Shown here piece after piece: positions 27,232 to 35,131 of a stretch of 64,000 bases of DNA. The DNA comes from JBBTCX01 sp964494205. Lineage in GTDB: Bacteria > Planctomycetota > Phycisphaerae > UBA1845. The first letter of the stretch is position 1. Each line of letters begins with the position of its first letter. Below the pieces are notes generated by a model. It made no database searches. It was given only the letters and a program-made list of their open reading frames with translations, and was not told the DNA's origin. The stretch lies in the NCBI GenBank assembly GCA_964494205.1, contig CAZBRD010000002.1, positions 62,001-126,000 on the forward strand, read 5' to 3'. The position numbers and the translations under genes were made by a program.

Positions 27232-27890
27232 TCGTTGGCCAGGCGAATCTGCTCAACAAAAGCAGCAAGCTTGGCTTCGTCAAGTCGATTGTCAGTTCGC
27301 AAGCCCGAGCAAACATCAATCCCGAACGGCCTGACTTTCTCAACCGCTTCTTTCACGTTGCGCGGTTTGAGTCCGCCCGCGAGGAACAGCGGAACCTCGA
27401 TGGCTTCGCGGATCTTCCGGCTGATGGTCCAGTCGTGAACGCGACCCGTCCCACCTAGCTCTTTGATCGCCAGCTTCTGATTGCCGGAATCCAGCAGAAT
27501 TGCATCAACGAAAGGAGCTACCGCCACAGCTTCATCGATCGATTCAGTCCCCGTCACATGAATGACCTGTACCAGCGAAATTCCGGGAAGCTCTTCTCGA
27601 AGTATCTCGTGCGCACCTGGCTCCAGTCTATCCACCAACTGAATCGTATTGGTTCTGCAACGACGTTGCTGGGCAATGATGGACGGCGCATCTTCCAGGC
27701 TCGTCAACAGGAACGTGGCGATCGACGGCGGAACCATCCGCGCGATCCGCTCGATCTGATCCTCGTCAATCGGCCCGGGCCCGCTGGGCATCTTGGAAAC
27801 AAGCCCAATGGCCGATGCACCAAAGTGAATAGCCATCTTCGCTTCCGCTTCATCCTGAATGCAGCAAACCTTAAGTCGCGTTGGATTCAT
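27228..27890 (-). CDS. trpF: Phosphoribosylanthranilate isomerase-like protein
   Basis: 220 residues from ATG 27890. TrpF isomerises phosphoribosylanthranilate in tryptophan synthesis. The N-terminal KVCCIQD corresponds to the KICGI motif with the catalytic Cys. LLDSGNQ and the phosphate-binding segments FLAGGLKPRNV and FGIDVCSGLRT match the family. The LLDS motif (usually LLD with Lys/Ser following) keeps the catalytic Asp. No other trp genes are close, and its operon partner is a membrane protein followed by pyrD, so an altered role is possible. Confidence 0.82.
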   Translation of the reverse strand: MNPTRLKVCCIQDEAEAKMAIHFGASAIGLVSKMPSGPGPIDEDQIERIARMVPPSIATFLLTSLEDAPSIIAQQRRCRTNTIQLVDRLEPGAHEILREELPGISLVQVIHVTGTESIDEAVAVAPFVDAILLDSGNQKLAIKELGGTGRVHDWTISRKIREAIEVPLFLAGGLKPRNVKEAVEKVRPFGIDVCSGLRTDNRLDEAKLAAFVEQIRLANE

Positions 27891-28095
27891 TCTAAACAAT
27901 CTCGATTTTGTAAGACCGGCACTACGTTGTGCGGACAAGGCCAGTCAATTTGTCCAAAATCCCGTAGTATCGCGTGCAGTCATACCCAGCCGAGCCCTCT
28001 TCGTTAGCAGGGGAGTATCGTGACTTTCAGAAAGTAAGTCGATATAATCCAAGCGTGCTTTCCTGGGGGCGAGGTAGCAGCGGGGGTATTGCAAA

Positions 28096-29214
28096 ATGGC
28101 TGGATCAGTTCTGTTGAACTCTATCAAGTTATTCGCGGTTTCGGTTTTGCTGGGCGCTTTCGGTTCCGGTCTGGCGTTTGCTGCCGACCAACCGTCAACA
28201 AAGCCTGCCGATCCGGCAACCAAACAACCGGCACCCGCGCCGGTAAAGCCAACGACCAAACAGCCGACAGTTGCGCCGGTAGCTCCGAACGCGAAGAATC
28301 AGCCGGGTGCAGTCCAGAGACCACTGGTACTACCCGCAATCGTGATGGAAGTCGGCGGAACCGTTGAGTGGGCGGCTGCCGGAGTATCCGTCCTTGCGTC
28401 AGATGGCTGGACCCCAGTCAAAGTCGACGACAAACTGGAACCGGGCACACAGCTTCGCACTGGTCTGCGGTCATACGTCAATCTGAAGTTTGGCGAGTCC
28501 ACCGTTTGCAGCGTTCGCGCCGCAACGCACGCCAGCATCGATCAGTTCTACCGCAGCGCGACCACCGAAGTCGTTCGAATGGGTCTTGGATATGGAACCA
28601 TTCGCGGCGGCTCCAACGAAGGCGAAATCAAGAGCGATGTCACAGTCGACTCGACCGTCGCGACGCTGGCCAAGCGCGGGACGGAGGGTTGGCAGATTCA
28701 GGTCGAACCAGCCACGGGTCGTTTCAATATCTCGCTCGCCCAATACGGTTTGGTCGAAGCCATCCAGCGACTCGGCAATCAGCGTACTGCTACCAAGACC
28801 GTGCGACCGGGTGAGTATGCGACCAATCGCAATATTGCAAACCTTTGGATTAACCAGGCCATTTTCGATCGCAACGTGAACTTCTACGACGCCGGCTCGA
28901 TCACAATTTCGGAGAGTGATGCGTTGGCCACCAGCACCAGCGGATATGGCATGATTACGCCCGGCGGTGGTTTGACCGTGGTGGACGCCTCCGCGCGAGC
29001 GAACGCAGAGTGGGTGAGCGATCAGGTCGCCCGCAATTTCCCGCCGGACCGGCCACGGCCCTCAACGATCGTGATCCCCCGTGGACCGAACGTGATCTCG
29101 CGTCCCGAGGGCAATTTTGGAACGGGAAACTCTTTCCGTGCCTTAGTCCCGACGACAGAGAATAACCGGACCAGTTCGTCCAAATGGGTGGGTCGTGACC
29201 GTCTGGGGCGGTAG
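28096..29214 (+). CDS. Exported FecR-domain protein
   Basis: 372 residues. A signal peptide ends near LAFAAD (residue 30). A Pro/Lys/Thr-rich linker (about 33-75) leads to a FecR-like domain (about 85-260), visible as VEWAAAGVSVLASDGWTPVK, LEPGTQLRTGLRSYVNLKFG and GTIRGG. FecR domains often sense or bind ligands at the envelope; the lack of an N-terminal cytoplasmic or membrane anchor argues for a secreted periplasmic protein. The C-terminal region is low in conservation. No sigma factor lies beside it. Confidence 0.75.
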   Translation: MAGSVLLNSIKLFAVSVLLGAFGSGLAFAADQPSTKPADPATKQPAPAPVKPTTKQPTVAPVAPNAKNQPGAVQRPLVLPAIVMEVGGTVEWAAAGVSVLASDGWTPVKVDDKLEPGTQLRTGLRSYVNLKFGESTVCSVRAATHASIDQFYRSATTEVVRMGLGYGTIRGGSNEGEIKSDVTVDSTVATLAKRGTEGWQIQVEPATGRFNISLAQYGLVEAIQRLGNQRTATKTVRPGEYATNRNIANLWINQAIFDRNVNFYDAGSITISESDALATSTSGYGMITPGGGLTVVDASARANAEWVSDQVARNFPPDRPRPSTIVIPRGPNVISRPEGNFGTGNSFRALVPTTENNRTSSSKWVGRDRLGR

Positions 29215-29361
29215 AAATATTCCGCTCGTCTTTACGAATTGAATCAAAGAGTTCCGCGAAAAACGCGGCCATGCTTATCAGTCTGAGTCCATGAGCAAGG
29301 CAATGGAGCAGCCTGAAGCAAAGCTGCTACGGGAATGGGTTGATCTTCGGGAGGTTGAAAC

Positions 29362-29880
29362 ATGCTTCAGGTATGCGTCATGGGAGGGCATGAAGGTCAG
29401 CTTCGTCTGGAAAAAAAGGTCTATTTGACACTTTTCGGTGGTGTGGAATTGACCCGGCCTACGGTCGCTAGGCAGATCCTGGCCACGCGTCGCGAGAACC
29501 CCGAAGGTAAGTTCAATATTCCTCACCAGTATTTCATTACCGTTTGCGGCGGCGTTGATATTTCCTCGCCTACGCTGGCCGAGGAGTTCATCGATCTTCG
29601 CGAGATGATCCGCAACGGCGAGCTTGCCGTGGACGATTGGGAAGCTTGCATGGCCGACGTCGCGCGTTTTGAGGCTTCCATTGGCTCGCTAACCTTGATG
29701 GGCGGGTTTTCAGAGGCTGGTTTGCCCTCCGAAAAGGAAGAGGTCGACAAATTGGCCGTTCAGCAATACCTCGGCAACATTCCTGCGGAAGCAGTCGACA
29801 TTCTGAAATTCGGCATTGGTCAAAAGGGCACGGAACGTCGGGCAACTCTTCGAAAAGCCATGGCCGTCGCGGTCGGCTAA
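29362..29880 (+). CDS. Small conserved protein with two FGGV-type motifs
   Basis: 172 residues. Contains VYLTLFGGVELTRPTVARQI (about 20-40) and a second related unit YFITVCGGVDISSPTLAEEF (about 58-78). Such short beta repeats recall the C-terminal domain of LiaF-type envelope-stress proteins, but the match is weak and no liaRS genes are nearby. No signal peptide or membrane span. Function unknown. Confidence 0.5.
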   Translation: MLQVCVMGGHEGQLRLEKKVYLTLFGGVELTRPTVARQILATRRENPEGKFNIPHQYFITVCGGVDISSPTLAEEFIDLREMIRNGELAVDDWEACMADVARFEASIGSLTLMGGFSEAGLPSEKEEVDKLAVQQYLGNIPAEAVDILKFGIGQKGTERRATLRKAMAVAVG

Positions 29881-30138
29881 TCGGTATCACGCTAGGTTTC
29901 GAATTATCGCATGGCTGACCATCAGGTCGTGAGTTGATTGTCGTTAGTGGTCGAGCGTTGAAGTTGATCGCGCCTACTCTTCACAAGTTGCACTTTTCTC
30001 GATACCTTCCTGCCAACGAAATCAGGCAATGATCATTCGGTTGATCGCTTGGGTCTGACGTGTAAAAACAAGCCTTGGCAAGTTGCGCCATTCAACGTGC
30101 GACCTTGCCTCACAAGACTTTGTCTCACGGAAAGCAAA

Positions 30139-30750
30139 ATGAGAAAAAGAAGAATAGTCGCAGTATTGTTTGTTGTCGTGGCTGTGTTCGGACTCAATCG
30201 AACATCGTTTGGCCAATGGTTCATCTTCCAGGAGTCCGCAGGAATCGGTTGCGAAGTTATTAACGCGGCCAACGTGGAACTTGTCTTGTTGGACGGTTCC
30301 AACAATTTGACAATCGTCTCCGGCCCTGACGTAACACTCCCTGACCTCGAAATCGACGCGGAATGGAACGTTTACTTTGCTGGGCAACAGTCCGGTTTCC
30401 TAACATTCGCCGATGACGGAGATAACCTCCGTTCGCTGTGGTGGATCTCGTTAACCGGTCGGGTCGTCGATGTGAATCCTCTCAACGGCAGTCCATCTGA
30501 AACCGACCTGTTTCCGGAAGATTTCCGCAACGCCGGCTGCGATGCCTGCGAATACTGGGACGACCAGACGATTTGCCAGCCAGTGGAGGAGCCACCACCG
30601 CTGATCGACGTAACTTTGTGCGCACAGGGCATGATTTTGCCGATGTTCATGATGGTGTCAGCCCTGACGCTGGTAAAGGCACAACGACGGCGTGGATTTG
30701 TGAGCCGCAAAACCACCCCCGCGCTGCCAGTTGACAGCCCGAGCGCCTAG
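30139..30750 (+). CDS. Exported protein with C-terminal hydrophobic anchor
   Basis: 203 residues from ATG 30139, with GGAAAG upstream. A signal peptide ends near TSFGQW (residue 25). The middle is short beta-rich sequence with CDACEYW. Near residues 162-180 a Cys is followed by the hydrophobic run GMILPMFMMVSALTLV and then QRRR. That layout could be a sorting or anchor signal. Function unknown. The last 20 bases overlap the tRNA-Gln promoter. Confidence 0.6.
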   Translation: MRKRRIVAVLFVVVAVFGLNRTSFGQWFIFQESAGIGCEVINAANVELVLLDGSNNLTIVSGPDVTLPDLEIDAEWNVYFAGQQSGFLTFADDGDNLRSLWWISLTGRVVDVNPLNGSPSETDLFPEDFRNAGCDACEYWDDQTICQPVEEPPPLIDVTLCAQGMILPMFMMVSALTLVKAQRRRGFVSRKTTPALPVDSPSA

Positions 30751-30759
30751 GGGTTGAAT
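30731..30759 (+). promoter_or_regulatory. Promoter of tRNA-Gln
   Basis: TTGACA (30731-30736), a 17-base spacer, then TTGAAT (30754-30759), 12 bases before the tRNA. The -35 is perfect and the -10 keeps the outer T and A-A-T positions. It overlaps the 3' end of the preceding gene. Confidence 0.6.
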
Positions 30760-30771
30760 CACCGACGAGTT

Positions 30772-30844
30772 TGGGGTGTGGTGCAATTGGCAGCACGTCT
30801 GACTCTGGATCAGAAGGTTCTAGGTTCGATTCCTAGCACCCCAG
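30772..30844 (+). tRNA. tRNA-Gln (anticodon CTG)
   Basis: Complete cloverleaf. The acceptor stem is TGGGGTG (30772-30778) with CACCCCA (30837-30843) and discriminator G30844. The anticodon stem TCTGA/TCAGA encloses loop CTCTGGA with anticodon CTG, reading CAG. The T arm CTAGG/CCTAG encloses TTCGATT. CCA is not encoded. The 3' half is the attachment site of the integrated element, whose insertion regenerated a full tRNA. Confidence 0.97.
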
Positions 30845-30845
30845 T
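30825..30845. repeat. attL, 21-bp direct repeat
   Basis: The left copy of the core repeat begins TTCGATTCC and ends CACCCCAGT. It spans the T loop, T stem, acceptor and discriminator of tRNA-Gln plus one following base. The identical right copy is at 52805-52825. Confidence 0.95.
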
Positions 30846-30852
30846 ACCGAGA

Positions 30853-30877
30853 AACCCGCAGAAATGCGGGTTTTTCC
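30853..30877 (+). terminator. Element-supplied terminator for tRNA-Gln
   Basis: AACCCGCA (30853-30860), loop GAAA, TGCGGGTT (30865-30872) and a following T-run. It sits 8 bases past the attL core, inside the element. It replaces the original tRNA terminator, which was pushed 22 kb away to 52829-52852. Confidence 0.88.
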
Positions 30878-30882
30878 TTGGT

Positions 30883-30911
30883 TTGACATTAGGATTGACA
30901 TTAGGGATACT
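30883..30911 (+). promoter_or_regulatory. Integrase promoter within arm-type repeats
   Basis: TTGACA (30883-30888), 17 bases, GATACT (30906-30911). A second TTGACATTAGG copy starts at 30895, giving a 12-base direct repeat. The predicted transcription start falls at about 30918, on the integrase ATG, so the message would be leaderless or nearly so. The repeats may double as integrase arm sites because TGACATTAGG recurs at the right end. Confidence 0.65.
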
Positions 30912-30917
30912 GCCCCG

Positions 30918-32297
30918 ATGTCAGATGTACCAACAAAAAAGCCACCCAAAACCCCACCCCCAGAGCCACCGTTCGGGCGGACTCCGATCCACGAGCCGAA
31001 AAAAAATACCCGTTGGGCGGTCAACGACAGCAAAGGCTTGGCGGTCAAGATCGATACCCCGCTCACCTACCTTGCGTGGCATGCGTCCACAAAGCGATTC
31101 TACGTCGCTCCAGACGAACCGCGCCAGTATCTCGGCAACGACCTATCGTTAGCGATTTTTCGATTCTACGAAATCGCCAGAAAGAAACTCAATCAAACTG
31201 GCTTGATCGGCATGGATATAGTCTGGGCGAATGAGGAGGCGATCCGCCAGCGATTCGGACATGATGTAGCCAGCGTCGAACTAAAGACCAAAGAGCAATG
31301 GGAAGAAATCTACCGAGCCAAGTATCGAAAGCTGTTGCTGGAAAACCCGCATCAAGCAGCCCGTGAGTTTGCGATACCTGAATTGGCTAACCTTGCCGTT
31401 TTGCCCAAATCCGAACCAAGTTTGACCGTAACGAAGTTGTGGCATGCTTATAAACATCAAACCAACCCACCACGCAAAGAATGGATGAACACGACGCGAA
31501 CCTACTGGCGTGAGTTTATTGGAATCGTTCGCGTAAGACGCATAAGCGAAATAAACGCAGAAAAATTGACTGACTATAGCAAAGTCATCATGTCCGAAGG
31601 GTTTGCGGCTGGAACCATCAAGAACACTTTCGGGCAAATCAAAGCAGTCATTAACGCCGCTTCAAGTCTCGGCAAAGATATCACCGATTTGGACCGCGTT
31701 CTAAAACTCGTTCGCGGCATGCTGGTTCCGCCAAAGAATGATTCCGACATTGAACCGCAACCGATTGATCCGAAAGACTTCAAGAAATTGCTGGCTGCGT
31801 CAGACGTGCGACAGAAAGCAATTTTCATGTTGTCTCTAAACGCGATGTTTCACCGTAGCGAAATTGCGGCTGTAGAAACGCGCCATATCGATTGGACGAA
31901 AAAGACTCTCAGCATGAAACGGAACAAGACAAGCTGTAGACGTTCGGCTGTTCTTTGGGACGATACGATAAAGGCAATCAAAGCCTATCAGAAAATCGAC
32001 CCTCATAAGAATCCGTTTCTGATCTTGAATAGCAGGGGGGCTCCATTCACCCGAAACAGCATCGGAAAAAACTTCAGGACCGTTGCCAAGAAAGCAGGTT
32101 TGCCCGATACCATCCAGTTTGGTCATATTCGCGATGGTGGATATACAGCAGCGATAACAGGGGGGTTGACCGTCGATCAAGCGAGAATCCTTGCTGGTCA
32201 CAAACTGGCTGGCGTTAGTGATGATTACATCAAGCGCAATCCTAAAATGGTAGCGAAGGCTTGTAAGTCAATCGCAAAAGAATACGGCTACAAATGA
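30918..32297 (+). CDS. int: Tyrosine recombinase (integrase)
   Basis: 459 residues from ATG 30918; catalyses site-specific integration at tRNA-Gln. After a Pro/Lys-rich N-terminus there is an arm-binding region (about 30-110), a core-binding SAM-like domain (about 165-265) and the catalytic domain (about 280-459). Catalytic residues visible are Arg313 (HRSE), a Lys in MKRNK, Arg405 (HIRDGGYTAA), His428 (AGHKL) and nucleophile Tyr437 (DDYIK). The usual HxxR histidine is displaced: HIR places His at -2 and Gly at -3. The frame opens back to 30864, but that ATG lies inside the terminator hairpin, so 30918 is preferred, with the promoter just upstream. Confidence 0.92.
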   Translation: MSDVPTKKPPKTPPPEPPFGRTPIHEPKKNTRWAVNDSKGLAVKIDTPLTYLAWHASTKRFYVAPDEPRQYLGNDLSLAIFRFYEIARKKLNQTGLIGMDIVWANEEAIRQRFGHDVASVELKTKEQWEEIYRAKYRKLLLENPHQAAREFAIPELANLAVLPKSEPSLTVTKLWHAYKHQTNPPRKEWMNTTRTYWREFIGIVRVRRISEINAEKLTDYSKVIMSEGFAAGTIKNTFGQIKAVINAASSLGKDITDLDRVLKLVRGMLVPPKNDSDIEPQPIDPKDFKKLLAASDVRQKAIFMLSLNAMFHRSEIAAVETRHIDWTKKTLSMKRNKTSCRRSAVLWDDTIKAIKAYQKIDPHKNPFLILNSRGAPFTRNSIGKNFRTVAKKAGLPDTIQFGHIRDGGYTAAITGGLTVDQARILAGHKLAGVSDDYIKRNPKMVAKACKSIAKEYGYK

Positions 32298-32582
32298 GCG
32301 GTTGCAGCCTACTCCAGAAAGCGGGAACTCGTACACACTATCAATCGACTTTGCAAGCTAAATATTTGTTTTTTTTTATTACGAGCGTATTGGAAAATGT
32401 AGAAAGCCAAATCAACAATCGGTCAAAAGTGCGGCCAGCAATCGCTATCAAAATGCCGTTGTCCCAAACTGGAATCAGTATCCTTGCCGCGATGATTTGC
32501 AGCAAAAAGGCTAGAAGCAGCGATGGTTTAGACCAAAGCATATTTCAACCGTACCAAATCCTACGCATCACTTCAATAGCGT

Positions 32583-32783
32583 TCACGGAGGTAGTACAAC
32601 CGACGATGAACAGTCGTTTGCAGCAACCATGTTTGGCTGAGGATTCGGCATTACGAATTGCTTCCTATGCCAGTCGCCCTTCTGTATCGCGATTTGATTG
32701 ACGATTTCGGCGAGCCGACTCTCATCATCGGTTTGCGCTAGTAACTTTTCCAAGTCCAATACGTTCAACTTGCTGATATCCAT
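32583..32783 (-). CDS. Small protein, element accessory
   Basis: 66 residues with a good ribosome site (AGGAG 8 bases before ATG 32783). The first half is Leu/Asp/Glu-rich and likely helical (NVLDLEKLLAQTDDESRLAEIVNQIAIQ). No family recognised. It faces away from the integrase and lies opposite a longer uncertain frame. It could be a regulator or antitoxin, but nothing proves this. Confidence 0.55.
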   Translation of the reverse strand: MDISKLNVLDLEKLLAQTDDESRLAEIVNQIAIQKGDWHRKQFVMPNPQPNMVAANDCSSSVVLPP

Positions 32784-32962
32784 GTTCGTTTCTCCTGTTG
32801 ATCCTTTCAGCCTACGAAGTCATTTTTCGTTTGCAACAGCGAAAAGGAGGAAAACAACTCACAAGTTGATCGCAAAGATATCACAGGCTCAAAATATCGG
32901 GTTTATTTGGCGCTTGCGTTTTGGTATTGTACGGTGTGATTTGTTCGAAAGGAGCAAAAGAA

Positions 32963-33361
32963 ATGAACGGATTCTATTCAGCGGAATCACTGGCTGTTCG
33001 CGATTGTTCGGCTGCCGCTCAGATGCGAGCAGTATTCGACAGGGACCGAGCCGCGCGATATTTGGCGTCCGAAGAGTCTGCCAAGTTTCAGAGACTTGCG
33101 ACTCGCTCCAGCGGCCTACATGAGCGATTAGACGCCACGCGCGAAAGGGTGGCGCGTGCCTTCGAACCTTCGCGGCATGCTTTGCAGGCTTTGGAGTCCT
33201 CGCGTCATACCTTGGAACAGGCATTGCGCCCGCATCGCGAAATGCAGCAATTGATTCAGCGCGAACGCGCAGAATCAATATTGCGGCAACGCCAGTATGC
33301 GGCACCCCGCATTGAATCGTTTACAATCACGAAGCTTGATATCTGGGGCAAAGCCAATTGA
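32963..33361 (+). CDS. Helical Arg/Glu-rich protein
   Basis: 132 residues from ATG 32963, with GGAG 9 bases upstream. Residues about 15-115 are rich in Arg, Glu, Ala, Gln and His with heptad-like spacing, suggesting a long helix or coiled coil; there are repeated SSRHTLEQAL and PSRHALQALE units about 20 residues apart. Unknown function. A strong hairpin follows its stop. Confidence 0.6.
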   Translation: MNGFYSAESLAVRDCSAAAQMRAVFDRDRAARYLASEESAKFQRLATRSSGLHERLDATRERVARAFEPSRHALQALESSRHTLEQALRPHREMQQLIQRERAESILRQRQYAAPRIESFTITKLDIWGKAN

Positions 33362-33388
33362 CCGAGTGAAACCCATTGAGCCGATGCT

Positions 33389-33423
33389 GACAAAGGCTAT
33401 CGAGTGAATCGATAGCCTTTGTC
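33389..33423. terminator. Bidirectional hairpin between convergent genes
   Basis: A perfect 15-bp stem (33389-33403 with 33409-33423) and a 5-base loop between a forward and a reverse gene. No long T-run on either side, so termination efficiency is uncertain. Stem strength and position argue for a shared terminator. Confidence 0.65.
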
Positions 33424-33441
33424 GTTAATAGACTCAGCGAA

Positions 33442-34314
33442 CTAACTCGCCAATTTCACGTTGAGAAGTACAAGGGGAGTTGAAGCATATTTGCTTTCCA
33501 GTTCATCTATCAAACTGCCAACGTCTTCCCAATCGGTTCCCTTAAAGCTCGGAATCGTTAAGTAAGTCATTCCATCGAGCATACATCCGCCTTTTGCTGT
33601 TCCGTCGCTGCCCCGCTTTATCGTAGGATCGTTCGGATTAGGGTTGTTCTTTTTCTTGCCCCATTGCTTAAAGAAAAACGGTACATTCTGTTGCTCGCAT
33701 TGGTCGCGAATGCTGCGTACCCATTCAGCCATCATCGGGCGCGCTCTATGACCCGATTCCCCGCCAACAATGACCCAATCTATGCCATTAAAATCTAGCG
33801 TTCCCAAGTCTTCTAGCAGCGGTTCGATTGACAGGAATCTTACGGCTGCTGGCGTTGCCTTCAGCGTTTCAATTCGCGGCAATCCCTGCTTAATGTTCTC
33901 TACCGATACTCCCCACCATATATGCTTCTGAGTAGTGGCGAAATTGAGCGGACCAGATAGCAATTCTCGCATTCGCTCATGGCGTTTCGTCAAAATCTGA
34001 TACGTATGATGCGGACTCGCAACCATGACTCTGCATACATCTCGGATGTAATCAATGGGAATGTCTTCGTGGAACAAATCGGACATGCTGTTTACGAACA
34101 TGATTGTTGGTTTCGATTTCTTGAGCGGTTGGGTGAGAAACTTGGGAACTAAGCGAAGGTCAAACCCGTGTTCATTATGATTGCCTTTGACGCCCCTGAA
34201 TCGCTCGGACAAGGTTTCGGCGTAACAGTTGGCGCATCCAGCGCTAACCTTGCTGCAACCCGTTACAGGGTTCCATGTTCTGTTGGTCCATTCAATCTTC
34301 GTCTTACTGCTCAA
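33442..34314 (-). CDS. DUF5131 / phage Gp37-Gp68-like protein
   Basis: 290 residues, typical for this family found in phages and mobile islands. The N-terminus has IEWTNRTWNPVTGCSKVSAGC, shown as cysteines 20, 27 and 30 (C-x6-C-x2-C), resembling a radical-SAM-type metal site. FVNSMSDLFHEDIP, LTKRHERM, WWGVSVEN and FLSIEPLLEDLG are family blocks, as is VGGESGHRARPM. The substrate is unknown. It is transcribed away from the structural operon and preceded by three 28-bp tandem repeats. Confidence 0.88.
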   Translation of the reverse strand: MSSKTKIEWTNRTWNPVTGCSKVSAGCANCYAETLSERFRGVKGNHNEHGFDLRLVPKFLTQPLKKSKPTIMFVNSMSDLFHEDIPIDYIRDVCRVMVASPHHTYQILTKRHERMRELLSGPLNFATTQKHIWWGVSVENIKQGLPRIETLKATPAAVRFLSIEPLLEDLGTLDFNGIDWVIVGGESGHRARPMMAEWVRSIRDQCEQQNVPFFFKQWGKKKNNPNPNDPTIKRGSDGTAKGGCMLDGMTYLTIPSFKGTDWEDVGSLIDELESKYASTPLVLLNVKLAS

Positions 34315-34413
34315 ATCTCAATCCCTTCATTTAATAACACGCCAAAATCACCTAACATTGACGCAGTTTATCATAGTATGGCCTGTCTGTCAAGTAAAAT
34401 CTGTTGTTACTAT

Positions 34414-34497
34414 GATATATGGAGTTGTAATTAGAATAGCGGATATATTGAGTTGTAATAAGAACAGCAGATATATTTGGTTGTAATAAGAACCACG
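34414..34497. repeat. Three tandem 28-bp repeats
   Basis: Contiguous copies at 34414-34441, 34442-34469 and 34470-34497. Each starts GATATAT and contains GTTGTAAT followed by AGAA. The copies differ at a few positions. They lie about 100 bases upstream of the DUF5131 start and could be operator repeats for it. No spacers, so this is not a CRISPR array. Confidence 0.85.
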
Positions 34498-34536
34498 AAG
34501 CTTCGATTGCTCAATATCGTGCCATCATGAAACACC

Positions 34537-34642
34537 GTGATTGGTAGCAGCGCGGATGACAATTATATTGCCAAGAACCCGCATTGCGTCGTGGATGCGT
34601 GCAAAGCGATCGGTGGTGATCGATCATTACGGATACAAGTAA
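34537..34642 (+). pseudogene. C-terminal remnant of a second tyrosine integrase
   Basis: The translation from 34537 reads SADDNYIAKNPHCVVDACKAIGG. This parallels the integrase end GVSDDYIKRNPKMVAKACKSIAK, including the catalytic Tyr. After a +1 shift near 34615 the next frame reads DHYGYK and stops at 34640-34642, matching the integrase ending EYGYK. DNA identity to the intact integrase is low, so it derives from a different integrase, not from a local duplication. Confidence 0.72.
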
Positions 34643-34670
34643 TTGGAACTGGAAGTAAGGCGGTGCAGCA

Positions 34671-35123
34671 GTGGATGGAATGCTCAGACCAATCGAGCGA
34701 CGATTCTTGTTGTATTGTTGTCGCTGCAAAGACCTGCTCGCATGGAACAATCGGAAGAAAATCAGAAAACTGAAATGCCGCTGCGGAGAATCGGGCGGAA
34801 TGTACTTAATACACGTTCATGATCCTGGATGGTCCGAGAGTGACATAGATTTCTACGGTTTCACACTTTGGGGCGATTGCGTACCTATAGAATTGGACCC
34901 CTCGGAGCTTTCGGAGACGGCAAATAAGGTTTTATCTGGCGAGACCCCATTTTTTGGTGGACTGTTCAAATTAAGTTGCTACATGCTCAACACTCGCCCA
35001 AAATCGAAAATCATCATAACGCGAGTTATTTCCGAACAAGCGTTCGACGAAATGATTGATCTTGACGATTTCGACGACGAAGAAGACGATGAAGATTACG
35101 ATGATGAATACTGGGCTGATTAA
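34671..35123 (+). CDS. Zinc-ribbon protein with acidic tail
   Basis: 150 residues from GTG 34671, or 147 from ATG 34680. The N-terminus has CCRCKDLLAWNNRKK followed by KCRCGESGG, a four-cysteine zinc-ribbon arrangement. The last 25 residues are almost entirely Asp and Glu (DDFDDEEDDEDYDDEYW), a DNA-mimic-like or protein-binding tail. It begins 29 bases after the integrase remnant. Function unknown; an anti-restriction or regulatory role is only a guess. Confidence 0.6.
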   Translation: MDGMLRPIERRFLLYCCRCKDLLAWNNRKKIRKLKCRCGESGGMYLIHVHDPGWSESDIDFYGFTLWGDCVPIELDPSELSETANKVLSGETPFFGGLFKLSCYMLNTRPKSKIIITRVISEQAFDEMIDLDDFDDEEDDEDYDDEYWAD

Positions 35124-35131
35124 GCAATGAT

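Noticed and set aside
30864..30917. Upstream ATG for the integrase
   Set aside because: It lies within the terminator stem and upstream of the predicted promoter, so transcripts from that promoter would not contain it.
32341..32541. Reverse 66-codon frame with a hydrophobic N-terminus, possible holin
   Set aside because: No ribosome site and no partner lysin; hydrophobicity alone is not enough.
32294..32701. Forward 135-codon frame directly after the integrase stop
   Set aside because: No family content, overlaps on the opposite strand a small gene with a much better ribosome site, and contains low-complexity sequence. Its ATGA overlap with the integrase is probably chance.
34414..34497. 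Short CRISPR array
   Set aside because: The 28-bp units are directly contiguous with no spacers and there are no cas genes.
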